Positions 39,350-52,219 of a DNA stretch of 64,000 nucleotides are shown here, piece after piece. The stretch is taken from assembly GCA_019426215.1 (NCBI GenBank), contig CM033394.1, positions 39,430,423 through 39,494,422 of the forward strand, given 5' to 3'. Made by a program: the position numbers and the translations under genes. The notes below the pieces were generated by a model. It was not told the DNA's origin. It worked only from the letters and a program-made list of their open reading frames with translations, and searched no databases. Numbering within the stretch: the stretch's first letter is position 1; every line of letters begins with the position of its first letter. The DNA comes from Buddleja alternifolia. Taxonomy: Eukaryota; Streptophyta; Magnoliopsida; Lamiales; Scrophulariaceae.

Positions 39350-41380
39350 TCAGATTGAGTTGATCTTGCCCCCCAAGCGTATTTTCTCTAGTGAGATCAA
39401 GTTTATCACTACTTGTTCCCCCTGGTCGCTGTGATCCACGTCATGTTTCCTTTTAGGCTTCTTCAATGTGTTAGCATAGCACTCTCTTGCTATCTTCTCA
39501 TCACCAACAACTTCCTCCCTTCCTACGGGGGTTAGAAATTTTACCTTCAAATGGAAGGTGAGTATGACATCTTGAAGTAAGTTTAAGCTTGGCCTCCCCA
39601 AAATGGCGTTGTAGGCGGAGGGGGCTTAGACCACCAAGAACTTCACCATCTTTATGGAATAGGCTGGGAACGTACCCTGAGATACGGGTAGTGACACCTC
39701 TCCTTATGCTTCCACTATCTCACCTGTGAATCAAGTGCGGGGGTGTTGATCGCTTGAAGCTGTGTGTTCTGCTCCCCTAGTTGGGTGAAAGCATTGTTAA
39801 AGAGGATGGCTAATGAGCTCCCACTGTCGGCCAGAACCTTCTAAACCCGGTAGTCGAAGATGGTCGCCGATATCACTAAGGCATCATTGACCTATGGGAT
39901 GTTTTCCAAGTCTTGTATTCCAATCACTATGATTTGAGTCTTCAGCTCCATTTGATTCACTTGCCCTCCCCGCGGGGAGATGATGACATATTGATTGGTA
40001 GCAGCCCTCAGAGAAACTTTCCTTGAGTTCGCGGAGTCACCCCCTGCTGGGCCTCCCAAGATCACCCTTATTATTCTATTCACTGGGGGGTTATCCATCT
40101 TTGATCCGCCCTTGGGGGGTTGGCTTTGATTCCATCTCTACCCCCTGTCTCTTTGATTCCTATATATCCTTCAGCTCTGGCCACCAACTACTTGATGGTT
40201 AATGGGGCCTTCAGACACCGCGTTGGAGAATCATTGTACGTATTCCCTTAAAGATTCACCATCTTTTTGAACCACAGTGAATAAGGAAGATAATGTCTCG
40301 GGGTACTTCTTGTTCACGAAAAGGTGATTGAGGAAAAGTTTGGTCGGCTGTTCGAGGCCGGCGATGGTTTCGGCGGGCAGTCGGTTGAATCATCATTGGC
40401 GACATACATGTCGGCCTTGGTGTCGAACTTGTCAACATGCTCTTGGGGGTCTCCCTCTCTGCCATACTCACTTAGATGTGGAATTTTAAGACCTAGGGGC
40501 AAAGACTCTGCTAAGATTGTTGAGCAAAAAGGACTTCTCTTTGATGGAGCCACAACCAGTGGCACCAGTTGCATGTCCTCATATCGCCTGTAGTTCTCCA
40601 GACCTCTATCATAGCGAGGTTCACGCCTTCTCCAGCTTTCATGCCTTGACAAGGCCTCCTCAGGGGTCACTGAGACTTGACCTCGACATGGAGACCTAGG
40701 AGGCGTTGGCCTTTTATCTCTAACTCTCGGCGGCTTCTCAGGGGTAACACTACACTATTCTCTTATTCTCTCGCAGCCCCATTTACCGTGGAGTTGGATC
40801 GCCTTGATCCAATCCCGCCGGGGGTCAGAGACTCTTGACCTCGGCAGGGGGATTGACCTAGCGCTCCTCGGTGATGGAGACTCTTCTCACGCGGCTCTGG
40901 GCTCCATCGAACACACGAAGGGGGTGGATCTTGTAACCCCTGTTCGTGAGGATGGGGAGCCTTCAGATGACTTCTCTCATTGGGGTCTTGCCCCTTACTA
41001 GCTGCTGGACCCGGTGATGTCAGTGAAGGATGTGCCCGAGCGCATTGCTGAACAGCCCTTGTAGTTGCCCTCATGGAGACATCTTTTACTAGAGCAAATA
41101 ATGTCTCTTGGGCGATCTCGAACAGCTTGGAAACAGGGGGTGAGATCACTGCTGGTACTACTGGTGGTGCATTTTGCTCACTAATCGGAGGTGCTACTTT
41201 CGGACCTCCGTCGTCAGTTGGACTATTGGGGGGATTTTCTTTCCCCACTGGGTGGTTGGGACGATCCTCAGGCATGGGATTAGGAAGTTCCTCAGCAGCA
41301 GCTGGCTGGTGTTGGCTAGTTATTCTATCTCCGGTATTATGAGCTTGTGACCTAGTTTGCATACTCAGTGGCTGGAACAT
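39350..41380 (-). pseudogene. Gypsy gag-protease polyprotein, decayed
   Basis: A gag ATG lies at 41380, just inside the primer-binding site. A Pro-rich N-terminal part (41380-40763) is followed by the gag core: 'LPLGLKIPHLSEYGREGDP', 'QEHVDKFDTKADMY' (40490-40380) and 'YPETLSSLFTVVQKDGESL' (about 40295-40240). A retropepsin motif VLADSGSSLAILFNNAF lies at about 39838-39788, and 'LGRPSLNLLQ' near 39600. Breaks: TAG at 39892-39894 and 39841-39843, TAA at 39626-39628, and frame changes near 40314-40670. Gag would form the particle and protease would mature it. Confidence 0.8.
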
Positions 41381-41382
41381 TG

Positions 41383-41402
41383 TTCCCACAGACGGCGCCA
41401 AT
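41383..41402 (-). other. Primer-binding site of the LTR element
   Basis: On the minus strand TTGGCGCCGTCTGTGGGAA directly follows the 5' LTR end (CATCATCA plus a 2-3-base gap). The TGGCGCCG core fits the 3' end of tRNA-Asp, as in many plant gypsy elements. Confidence 0.75.
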
Positions 41403-41403
41403 C

Positions 41404-41883
41404 TGATGATGATAAAAATAGTCAGACAATGATTGTCACGTGATTGACCACATGGGGTAAGGGAACCAACCCAATTCACGACAAACTAGATTAAATATAT
41501 ATTAAGTTATAGACTGCACTCGGTTACTTCGAGCTGCCTACGTACCCAAGCAGTGTGGGATCAAATCAATTCATAGTTCTTTTGTGGGGTTACTCTCAAT
41601 AGCCAATAAATTTTTACTGGGGGAGTCGATCATGAGCCTCTCCCAACTCCTTTAAGGTATTTATAAAGAGTTGGTAGTGGGCTATGGGCCATGGGCCTAA
41701 ATTAGTTAACAACCCATCAGAGTTAGTTTCCTTGAGATTATGGTCTCTTAGACTAATATTAGGACCCAACTATCTTGGGTGGGTCTTTCGTCCTTTTTGA
41801 ACTTGTATAGAGGGTCCTCCGTGGATCCGCCCGGGATACAATCAATTACCATAATACCCCTGGATACTTTTTGGTGCACATCA
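41404..41883 (-). repeat. LTR (5' LTR of the gypsy element)
   Basis: The partner of 35307-35805. In the minus orientation it begins TGATGTGCACC and ends CATCATCA. It lacks a short stretch near 41832 present in the other LTR ('gggtagcaacccaactc') and has a small duplication, 'gggccat', at about 41687. Confidence 0.92.
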
Positions 41884-41888
41884 ATGGT

Positions 41889-42390
41889 AATAATTTTATA
41901 TACAAATTTTGTGTGTATTCTCAACAATGACAACTTAAACACAATATTGCCATTTAGTGAACTCGTGAAATCATTATTTTACTTGAAGCTCTTATGACTT
42001 AGCGTGTGTATATATATATGTATATTATATATATATATAATTTACATATATAACTAAATTAACATTACTTTCTGAGATCTTGCATTGATACTCTTTGCTT
42101 TTTAGCCAATTTTAAAAAAGAACCCATTTTTTGTTTTTAAAACTTTCACAGCAATAGTCCTACATGTCTCGATGAACCGCAATTTGGTGTGAACCCCATG
42201 CAACTAGTTTATTTACAAATTATAATTGTCTAGTTACTGTTATATTCTCAAACTTATTGTCAATCTGGTTATAACATTTTTTTAAAACTTTAAATGCAAT
42301 AATATACTAAAGGCGATGGAATCAAAACCAATACAATTCTTCTGTAATTAATCATCTTACTACTTTTTAGTGATGACTGATGATTCACAA

Positions 42391-42438
<48 letters not shown>

Positions 42439-45400
42439 TTATATATACATATATAATCTTATTTTAGTACTGTTTATATAATAACAGACGTACTGAACAC
42501 TTTTGAATTTATGATGTTTCATTATACACTTCTATATGAAAAAGTTGATTTTTTTTACCAAACTTTGAAATTCCACTCACCTAAAATATATAAAGTTCAT
42601 AGCATGAATAATCAAACATGTGCCAATATGAAGCCTAGCTCTACTTTTGAAGTTGACACATCAAGATATTAGAAGTTTTGAGTTTTACTCCCACCCGATA
42701 ACGTGTGAACATTTTTTTATTTTCATAGTAGTTAATTGCTAGTTGGTTGTAATGATTATCAGTTGATTGTAATTATTTTAATTTGATATTCATAACGTAA
42801 TCAATCCATTAAACAAAATATAAAAAGTAAACATCCATTGCAGTAAATTAAATACTTAAAAGACAAGGCTGATCGAAGTAAAAAGAACAAAATTAAGGTC
42901 AAAAGCAATGACATGTTACCTTCACTATTCACCACTGTTTGCCAGTTATTGTCTTGTTTATTATTCTTGATATATATTGTTTGACACAAAATAGAGAAAA
43001 ATAATTCTCGAGTTTTCGTCATTAGAATGTTGACTATATTTTCCATGCTCAACATAATAAATTTTACCGACCTGAAAATAAAGAATAAACAAATAAAAAG
43101 GATAGGATTTATATGATCCGGACCTATTGAATTGTAAGTTGTAAACAAATATCTAATACTGAATCCTGGAAAATTAATATTATATATATTTGGTCGTTTT
43201 GCTGAAAACAAAGATCAAATTATTAAATGAATAATTGATTGTTATAAGTGACCTTTTTTTTCTTTTCGTTTTTTCGTTTATAGTGTGTAGAGACAGGATT
43301 ACATAATTAATTAATTATTCATTTTTTACCAAAAAAGGCAACACCTTAATAGCTGAAGAATAATCAAGATTTAACAATAACAAGTATAATTCTATATATA
43401 ATAAAACACAACCTTTTAGATCATTCAAGTAAGCGCACATGTGAATAACTTAATTGATCTCAATTATGTCACATTAGTAATTTAATTTATATTTTTTAAT
43501 TTAATTTGAATAAATATAGTCATTAAAGTTTATCCAAAATATTCAAAATTCATATTAAAATTCAAAATAAGGTAATTACGAGTATATAATGTAAATTCAG
43601 ATAGAAAAACTAACTTCTTTATACATACTTCTCTTATTAATAATATTTATCATCATTTTTTATTTTTAATATTCATTTTATTCAGTTTACCAATCATGCA
43701 TTATTATGTTTCAAACTAAAATAGTGTGATTTAGTACTCATATAAATAAATTCTCGCTCATAGTCATCAAACTTGAATAGAATTTTTAATTTTTTATATT
43801 ATAAATAAATAAATTATGTAATTATTTATATATATAAATTATTCTTACTTACGTAATCCGTAATCAGTGTCTCGTGACTTGGTAGGAGATTTTGCTAGTT
43901 AATTAGTAATCCGCGTGAAATGGTAACACTTTTTTGGATCATTAAGGCTTAAAATAATGTAGCCCTCGAGTCAAAACGTTACAGGAATTCTATCATTTAA
44001 GCAAAATTCTATGTAGAATTTTAGTTGAATTTATTACTCTAATTAAGTTGACTGTAGCATTGGTTTTCCCTCCTGTCAAAGATAACAATAACATTAATTA
44101 ATTAATCTCGTGTCGCATTAAAAGACGTATTCATGATGATGACTCGTATCAGCGTTGCGAAAGAGAGAGAGATAGTTGAAGCAGTTTGCAAAAAGGACAG
44201 GAGTAATATTTGACTGAAACATTTAATTCAGACTATTAAACCTTGCACTAATTTAATAAAATGTTACAGAAAATAATAAATAAATAATTTACTTTTAAGT
44301 TTTATGCTAGCTAGATAAATAATTTATTTTTCAAATACCCCTTTTGCTTAAATTTATTTAAAACAAATACCCTTTTCAAGCATGTCTTTTCATGAGGGAT
44401 AAACAAAGATGAAAATAAATAAAAAATTAAAAATTATAGGTGTGAAATATCCTATTCTCTAGCTAATCAAATAGATGAATAGGACATGCAACAAATATCC
44501 CTTTTCACAGGTGTTGCATGTCTCACCCCTATTTGCCAACATTAAACATTAATACACAATTGTGTAAGTTAAAACTATAATTAATTGTTATTTGTTAACA
44601 ACAAAATTGCTACAATGATTCTGTGACAGTAATTGTTGTTATCTATATATGTGCCATTAAATGTAAGTAGTGAAAACTTAGAAACATCACATTCTTATTA
44701 CTATCAAATTTATAAAAGTTATTAGTACTATATATGGTAATAATGGTATGACAAATTCTTAACACATAATTTCACATAATTGGAGATAATTTTGAATTAA
44801 CATTTAATCTTTTGTCCATAATATCAATTTAGATTTTATCTAGTGTAAAACTAATTTGTCCGCATCAACTTTAATCAAACTCCAACATCATATTATTATT
44901 TTATACAAATATTGTGAACGTCCAAGAAGACTATCAAAAATCCCCAATATTCACAAGATAAAGTTCATCTTAACCAAGCCAACCTATTAATGTACAAATT
45001 CCAATAAAGGTCCGTTACTTTTGCTGTTTTGTGTGACAATATTCAACTTCAGCTAAAATGTACCATTAGTATATAGTAGTCTTTTCAACCCGTTCAATTC
45101 ATTTTATTTTTTTCGGTTTTTCAAGGTGTTCTCGAGTTCAGAGGGTTAAGATTAATTCCTCAAGGTACTATCGGGCATAATTGTGGAGACTTCTCCCAAA
45201 AAAGTCTTTTACATTCACAAACAATTGAACACAAAACCTTTTACTTAAAGGATCAAAGTCTAAATCAACTTCTGGTACCCGTTCAATTCATGAACTCAAT
45301 TGTTTTTCATACAAACCTTCACTTTAAAAAAGTCAAATTGTGTCAACAAATGAAATATTCCTCCTTCCACTTGCCATTAAATCGCTTTTATTGTTCCCAA

Positions 45401-45950
45401 TAGTTCAAACAAAAGTCCAATTCTCAATTATTAAATATCATGTATTGTGCAAATCATTAAGCACAAGAAATGCTGGGCTATTGTGTAAGCAGTGACCGAA
45501 TTCGAAATTGCTGTGTAATCACAATCATGAAATTAATTGACAAAAGAATAACTCGTCCAAAAAAAAAAAAGACGAAAAAGTATAATATATATATATATAT
45601 ATTGACGTGTCATGATAACAATTGAGGTTAATTTGGTAAATGATAAAATGAATTGGGAGATAATATGAAATTAATCTATTCCATTATCAATAGTTATTAA
45701 GTCGACCGGCTAAAAGAGTTTCAGCTCAGAGCTCATGTGTGCCCTATAAATACCAGTTAAATATAAATAGTATTAATCAGGGATGATCGAGTCACTACAC
45801 ATAAGTTTTAGATACTGTATTTAAAGAAAAACTCTAGTATATCGTGAGTCAGGTCAGATTCCAATATCTGTACATGTGTTTCAACACGCCTTACCCGAGG
45901 TTCCCAAGTTAGACCTCAGCAATGTTTTAATCCCACACCACATACATACA

Positions 45951-45990
<40 letters not shown>

Positions 45991-46203
45991 CCAATATACA
46001 AAGTAAAACACAGAAAAACACACATATAAATGTAGAGACAGTAGACAAATGGCAATGATATAGTTGGGCATTAATAGGAAGTTGGAGGCTCAAGATGTTT
46101 GCCAATCATTTCAGCAGATGACCTTTAAACCGACAACTCGGGCTCAAACAAGGGGACCTCTGTTCCCTTTGTCACACACTCAACCAAACCTGCAATAAAT
46201 ACA
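41889..46203. other. AT-rich intergenic region upstream of the HD-Zip gene
   Basis: No confident gene. A (CA)n(TA)n microsatellite lies at 42392-42440 and (TA)n at 45953-45983. The open frame at 42801-43211 (-) is hydrophobic but AT-driven and has no recognisable homology. Probably old, unresolved repeats. Confidence 0.55.
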
Positions 46204-46219
46204 AACGCCACGTGGCGTT
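46204..46219. promoter_or_regulatory. Perfect 16-bp palindrome with G-box core upstream of HD-Zip gene
   Basis: AACGCCACGTGGCGTT is fully self-complementary and centred on CACGTG, the site bound by bZIP and PIF-type bHLH factors. It lies 340 bp upstream of the HD-Zip ATG in a less AT-rich stretch. HD-Zip II genes of the ATHB2 group are known shade-induced PIF targets; a similar role here is inference. Confidence 0.7.
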
Positions 46220-46558
46220 CATCGGACGGATCACACTCTTTGACCTGACGACAACAGTCCACCTTTTTTCCAAATAGCCCTAGACAAACCCTACAACATA
46301 AAAAAGATTACTAATATTATATTCTCTTTCAATTTCAACACACTCTATTATTTATTTTTTGACCTTTTGGCATTTCAGGTTTCACCTTTCTACAATTGCG
46401 GTCTCCTTTTCCCTTTTACTTTTCCCTCTGTCTCAATATATATGTATATTTATATATATGTGCATAACTTAACCCTACAACTTCTTCTTGTCTAGACAAA
46501 TATAAATCCATCATTTTGTGGTCCTTTTCTTTTGTTTCTGTAATTATTTGCAGCTTTC

Positions 46559-46659
46559 ATGGAGTTTTTACCCAATAATTCTACTTGCTTGGAATTAACC
46601 ATAGCTATGCCGGGCTTTTCTTCTTCTCCATCTCTTCCATCTTTTGGTATGAAATTACT

Positions 46660-46691
<32 letters not shown>

Positions 46692-49600
46692 TATATATCC
46701 TCTGAATTCATATGTGTGTGCGTGTGTGTGTTTTTTTAATTCCTTCTGTTTTCTTGGAGTTTGAGTTTAATCAATTTAGAAAAGTCATTTTGATTGTTGG
46801 ACTTGATTATTTTTAAGAAGAAAATGTTGGATGGAGATATTTCCTTGATGTTTCTATAATTGCTTCCAAATCTTTCATAATTTTCAATATTTCAATTTAT
46901 AGGGTTTGTTTGCATGGTTTATCATGTTGGTGAAAACCCTTTTTCTTCCATTTGTTATTTTTTGGGTATTTATGTAGTTGATTGAAAATTATTAAAGACC
47001 ATTTATTAAAATACTTTAACAATTCCATTAATGATGTCTATATTTTATAGGGGAAAATGGGATGAAAGAATTGGATATAAATCAAATTCCCTCATCAGGA
47101 TTAACGGAAGAAGAATGCATGGAAGAAGAAGACGACGATGAAAGCCCGAATGCGGGCCCGGCCCCACGAAAGAAACTTCGCCTTACCAAACAACAATCTC
47201 GTCTTCTGGAAGAGAGCTTCACACATAATCACACCTTAAACCCTGTATGTAATTAACATTTAGTAATTAAAGGCAAAAAATATTAATTAAAGTTTTTGAT
47301 TCATATTTACGGTGTAATTAATATATGCAGAAACAGAAGGAGAATTTGGCGGAGCAATTAAAACTAAAGCCAAGGCAAGTGGAGGTGTGGTTTCAAAACC
47401 GTAGGGCAAGGTACAATTTAATTTGATTTATTTTCTTGGTCTTGACTGTAAATAATTATGTTTGCTCACTTCAAATTAATTTCTTTGTTAATTGCCTTTA
47501 GACTATGTATTTAATTTATTAATGATTATTAAAAGTTATATACTTAAACAATATAGTACTAAGAATATTAGAAAAGCACGTACTTTGAATATAGTCAATA
47601 ATGTAACATGAATCAGATTCTAGTACCCCCATGTAGTGATGTAGGTCAAAACCAAAGTTGAAAGGGATTGTGCAGAAACCTATATATGATCAAGTTTAAA
47701 TATCTTATAATTAATTTAGAAAAAAAGAAGAAGAAGAAGAAGAAATTCTTTTGCGTGACCGACTATAAATGTTGACCAAGATATATGTGATACTATATAT
47801 GGGAATAATAATTAAAATTCATGTTTTAAATTGGACTTTTCACAGAAATTAGGGAGCCCCATTGTCACGTTGTCACTTTTTTGGGTTTCAAAAATGTCAT
47901 ATATATAAAATTATTCTGATAATGAGTTGTATATATGCTTTGAGCTAGTAACAAAAGTCAACATCTACTATGGAAGTAGTACATAAGCATTTATGGATCG
48001 GACATATGGTAGAGAATTAAGAGTAAAGTACATATGCTCATGTCGTTTTAATATTGCCTTGGCCGAACAAATTAAAATTAGTTTTTTTTTTCTTCTTTGA
48101 ATGATCATGAGGAGGGTGCTACCAGGGGCCGTTCTATGCTGGGCCGAGACCGGCCCAGCTCGGCCGTTGGATCCCCAAGTAGGGGGGGTGGGTTGTCATT
48201 TAGCAATTTAAACACCCCCCCCCCCCAACTTGTGATCCAACGGTCAAGGCTGAATTTTCTGTGCTACCAGCCTACCTAGCGACTTAGCTCGACAAACTCG
48301 AGTTTATGGTTGTATATCTAATCCATACCATGCCGACTTTATCTTGCTCAAGGAAAATTAAAATTAGTTTTTATGATCATGTGATTATGCATCTGGTGTT
48401 TTAGACAACAGATTTTCTTGTGCTAAATCTTCATATGCGTTTTTTATGCAAATTTTTACCAAGTTTGTCCAAACTCTATTGATAACACGACAGGTTTCAC
48501 AAGTTTCATGTCCAATTGGTTTTCCTTTTTAAATGTACATCAATCAAATGATTAGTGTAATTCGTTTTTCTTCTGATTGACATCACGAGTTTGACTGGAC
48601 CTCATTCAACAAGCAAGAGTTTCCTACTTACATGTTCACGCTTATGTATTGCTTAAATAATTATTTAGAAATAACAAAAAATTGTACAAAGTTAAAAGTA
48701 TCTCAAATAATTGTTTTGTGTTCTCATGTCAAACTAAAGAATGTAGATATTTTCAAGAAAACGAAATTTAAATTTTAAAAATGTTTTCATACAATATATA
48801 TAGCTTTCTCCTGGACTGAGATTGGTAATTCATTGGTTACTAAGAATAGCATACTTCATTATGTACAAGGGTAGCCATAATCCTTGTGTTTAAGGTACGG
48901 ATATGCTGTACTTAGCTTGCATTTGAGATTTTCATTTCAATTTTTTTTTAATATCATAACACGTCTACATGACAAGCTAGCCGTGTTTATATTAAGATCA
49001 ATATTATATAAAGGTAAATATTTTATCCACTTGCAAAATACACATTAAATAAATATAAGACGTAACATCATTTCACAATAAAAAATTCAAATTGTATCTC
49101 TTGTGCCAAACAAACTTAGTTATCGCCTTTCCATGTCACGAGAAAAATTTTAACCATTAGTGACAAAATGTCAAGTGAGTATGTTAAAGCAGTGATCACT
49201 AATTATAAATATTAAGAGACAAGAAGATTTGTTGTGTCACAAAAATAATTTTAACAAGTTTAGTAATGACATGAATTGTATACAAGTTATTACTCTTATA
49301 ATTAGTAATAAGAAAATTATTATCATTACTGACAATTAGTGACACATCTTTAGTACTAATAATTATAAAGTCGTCACTCTATTTGTGTTGTCACTTAACA
49401 TGTGCTACTAACGATCAATAGTGACAACTTAAAAAATAATTAATTTCTCTAAATATCAATATTGCGACAAAGTAAAATTTTTCATTAATTTTGTGTTGTC
49501 ATATCAAATTTTATAACTAATATATAACTTTGCTGTAGTGTGTATTAACTCGTATGATTTTAGTAACTATGCTAGTATGCTAGAGATTTATATATGATTG

Positions 49601-50243
49601 TAACAAAATTTGATTATTATGATTGTAATAAAATTTGATGTCTCGAAACCTTTTACGACTAATGGATTCATTTGCTACACTCTATGCAGACATTTTGTTC
49701 AGCATCACCGGAAAAAAAGAAAAAAAAAGGACATTTTGTGCCGGAAATTGATCAATCATTTACTAGTAAATACTAATTTAGCTCAGTTGCAACAAGTCTA
49801 AAGTTGATATATATATGTAATGTATTGATCACTTTTTGATGTACATGAATGTATGCCTGTTACAGTTAAAAACATGCCAAGATTCAGTTAATTATGTTTG
49901 ACAAGCTTTCACTAAATCACGATTAAGTAGCTTAATCTTATTAACTAACTGTATATAATCTTTATATATTAATTTATTCAGAAGCAAGCTGAAGCAAACA
50001 GAAATGGAGTGTGAGTACTTGAAAAGATGGTTTGGATCACTGACTGAACAAAACAGAAAACTACAAAAGGAGGTTGAAGAGCTGAGGGCCATGAAAGTGG
50101 GGCCGCCACACGACGGCCACCCACCGCAGGCTTCCGCCCTCACTATGTGCCCTCGTTGCGAGCGTGTCACTGCCACCACCACCGCCGCCACTAAAATGCT
50201 CCTTTTGCAGCCCAGGGAACACTCCGCTGCTTGTTACCATTAG
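46559..50243 (+). CDS. Class II HD-Zip transcription factor, ATHB17/18-like
   Basis: Four exons: 46559-46646, 47051-47244, 47331-47410 and 49982-50243, giving 207 aa with exact phase agreement. N-terminal '[10 protein letters not shown]' contains an EAR-like LELTI repressor motif. The homeodomain starts near residue 75 ('[17 protein letters not shown]') and ends '[19 protein letters not shown]'. The leucine zipper follows directly ('[18 protein letters not shown]', '[11 protein letters not shown]'). The C-terminal CPRCE motif is the class II CPSCE redox motif in the form seen in ATHB17/18. Predicted nuclear DNA-binding repressor. All introns are GT-AG; intron 3 (47411-49981) is 2.6 kb and holds repeats. 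Confidence 0.93.
48117..48272. mobile_element. GC-rich hairpin (MITE-like) in HD-Zip intron 3
   Basis: Inverted arms 'ccgttggatc..caagtaggggggg' (48164-48188) and 'ccccccccaacttgtgatccaacgg' (48220-48243) flank a short loop. 'gtgctaccag' occurs on both outer sides (48117 and 48261) as a 10-bp direct repeat that may be a TSD. Confidence 0.6.
49140..49540. mobile_element. CACTA-like terminus in HD-Zip intron 3
   Basis: Ends '...aactttgctgtagtg' at 49540, i.e. CACTACAGCAAAGTT on the minus strand. The preceding 400 bp repeat 'ttagtgaca' and 'gtgacaac' words like CACTA subterminal arrays. The other end was not found, so this is a truncated or MITE-like remnant. Confidence 0.55.
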
Positions 50244-50512
50244 TAAACAGCTTTTAAATATCGCTCCCCCAGCTACGTACGTACTAGGGCTAGGAGGAAA
50301 TTAAATATATATTTTCAAACGTAGTTTTAATGTTCATATTATTAGTCAAAAATTAATATAAACTACTTATTTTAGTTTATAACTTTGTGTTCTTGGATGT
50401 AAGGAGTATAATTTAACCTGTTTGCAACTCAAGTCCTAAGAATCTTTACTTTAAATTACTTATGTTATATATGTTTATATTTATTTTCTTTTCTTACAGT
50501 GATGTGATGCAT

Positions 50513-50913
50513 GGGAAAATTGTATTTTTGGTCCCATATGCATGCCATTTTTTTAGTTTTGGTTTAATTCATTACAAGATTCTCACATTGTGTCCCGTAA
50601 TTTTTAAAAGAATTCTGACATTTGCTCCCAAATGAATTTTCCGTCCAAAATTTAACTGTCAAGTCTATTAGTCAATATTTTGACCTGTTGTATGGGGAGA
50701 TTTTGTGTGTGAGTGCATTTGCATACCAATTCTTCCCAAAAAATCGGTCAAGATGTTGACTAACAGAGTTGACCATTAAATCTTGGACAAAAAATTCCGT
50801 TGACCAAAATGAGATTTTTTCGGAAAGTTACAGACGCAATAAGAGAATCCTATAACGAATGAGACAAAAATTGAAAAAGGCTAATTATATGGAACCAAAA
50901 TTATAATTTTTCC
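50513..50913. mobile_element. Foldback MITE downstream of HD-Zip gene
   Basis: Left end 'gggaaaattgtatttttggtccc' and reversed right end 'ggaaaaattataattttggttcc'. The arms match through 'aattc..t(t/c)tgtccaa.attta' and 'gttagtcaa.at.ttgacc'. No clear TSD. Non-coding. Confidence 0.7.
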
Positions 50914-52215
50914 TATGAGCCACTATTTTACTGCTTATAATGTAAGTAAACCTGATCTGACCCACTCTCGTATGTGTTATATATGGTATAAGTTCCTACG
51001 ATTAGTAATTCACCAAAATTCTTCAAGTTTATTAATTATAGTGTTTCCTTAGATTAGAAAATATAAAAAATGTAATTCATTATCATAGCGTCACTCAGAT
51101 TGTATATAAATTTGTAGACCATACATCAAGCGATACAAATTACCAATGACGCGGTAGCCGCTTTATATGGATTAATATTTCCACCATGGATGGTTAGGGG
51201 TTCAAATCACTTATTTAAACACGCACTTGTTTGTGGTAGTATAATTAATTATTTATGATGATGAATGAGTTCAAACTACTATACAATTCGTTGGATCGAG
51301 ATGATCCAATGAGTATTAGCTTTTAACTCAATTCCCAACTTCCCACAACATGAGTTATAACTATCACGATCGCGTCCAAATGAATTTACTATGCTAATTG
51401 CTCCTTCCAATATTTTTTCCTTAATAAAAAGAAATATATACAATAAATGAAAATAAGTAGCACTTTTTCGTTGTATCAAATGGGAAATTTTTTGCCCGAA
51501 TTCGTCTTGACTGAATTTATCATAAGATAAACGCATTACATTTGCATGTGATTGCTGTAAATTTCAAAAACAACTACTAACCAGTTATAAAACAAGTGCA
51601 TTATATTTATCATATTAATAGTGGTGGTCGACTGGGCAAGAATTTTTCGTGCCAAATTATCGCTTTCACTTTGGGAGGTCCTGGCTTCTAGTTCATCTTG
51701 TGACAAATTGTGACTTTTCTAATTCTTATAGGGTTGCGTGGCCAATTATTAAAAAACTATCAGCCCGACTTTGTCGAGTCAGGGTATTCCCTTCGTCTAG
51801 AATTAAATTATTATTATTATTATTATTATTATTGCAAAAATCCCGTTTATAACCAAAATTTATATGTTTTTTTTTATGGGCTACGCCTAGTGGAATATTT
51901 TGATGTCCACTAATGGGACTTTGCAATAAGGATACTGACTAAGCCTTTCCATTATGGCCCAATACAGAATCCAAACAAGAAAGCTTTAAAGGTATTACTA
52001 AAAGTTTCATGAAAAATATTCAAACGTTCGTAAGAAGGAACAAAAATAATTTTTTATGAGCCCTCCAAGTTTTCGTGACCATATCTTTGGTCTCTTGGAA
52101 GTTGCATAGTGTTCATCCCATTCCATCAGGTTGTTATATTTGTGTTCAATTTAAATTCAACATTTTGGGTGGGATTGAAGTCCTAGTTGAATTGAGAATG
52201 GAGATTCTTCTTTGT
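50914..52215. other. Intergenic region
   Basis: No gene recognised. An (ATT)n microsatellite lies at about 51808-51834. Confidence 0.55.
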
Positions 52216-52219
52216 ATTA

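Larger units (their letters stand above)
35302..41888 (-). mobile_element. Complete Ty3/gypsy-type LTR element, gag-protease only
   Basis: The element is 35307-41883 with 5-bp TSD 'atggt' at 35302-35306 and 41884-41888. LTRs of 499 bp (left) and 480 bp (right) begin TG and end CA in the minus orientation. Next to the right LTR is a primer-binding site, TGGCGCCGTCTGTGGGAAC-like. The minus strand codes a gag and a protease region; no reverse transcriptase, RNase H or integrase was recognised in 35806-39340, which holds tandem repeats instead. Such elements (TR-GAG or LARD-like) need a partner for mobility. The LTRs have diverged by many substitutions and small indels, so the insertion is not recent. 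Confidence 0.9.

Noticed and set aside
40324..41342. Plus-strand open frames opposite gag
   Set aside because: Shadows of the minus-strand gag coding sequence.
42801..43211. 136-codon minus-strand open frame
   Set aside because: AT-driven Ile/Phe/Leu-rich translation with no motif, no splice context and no homology I can recognise.
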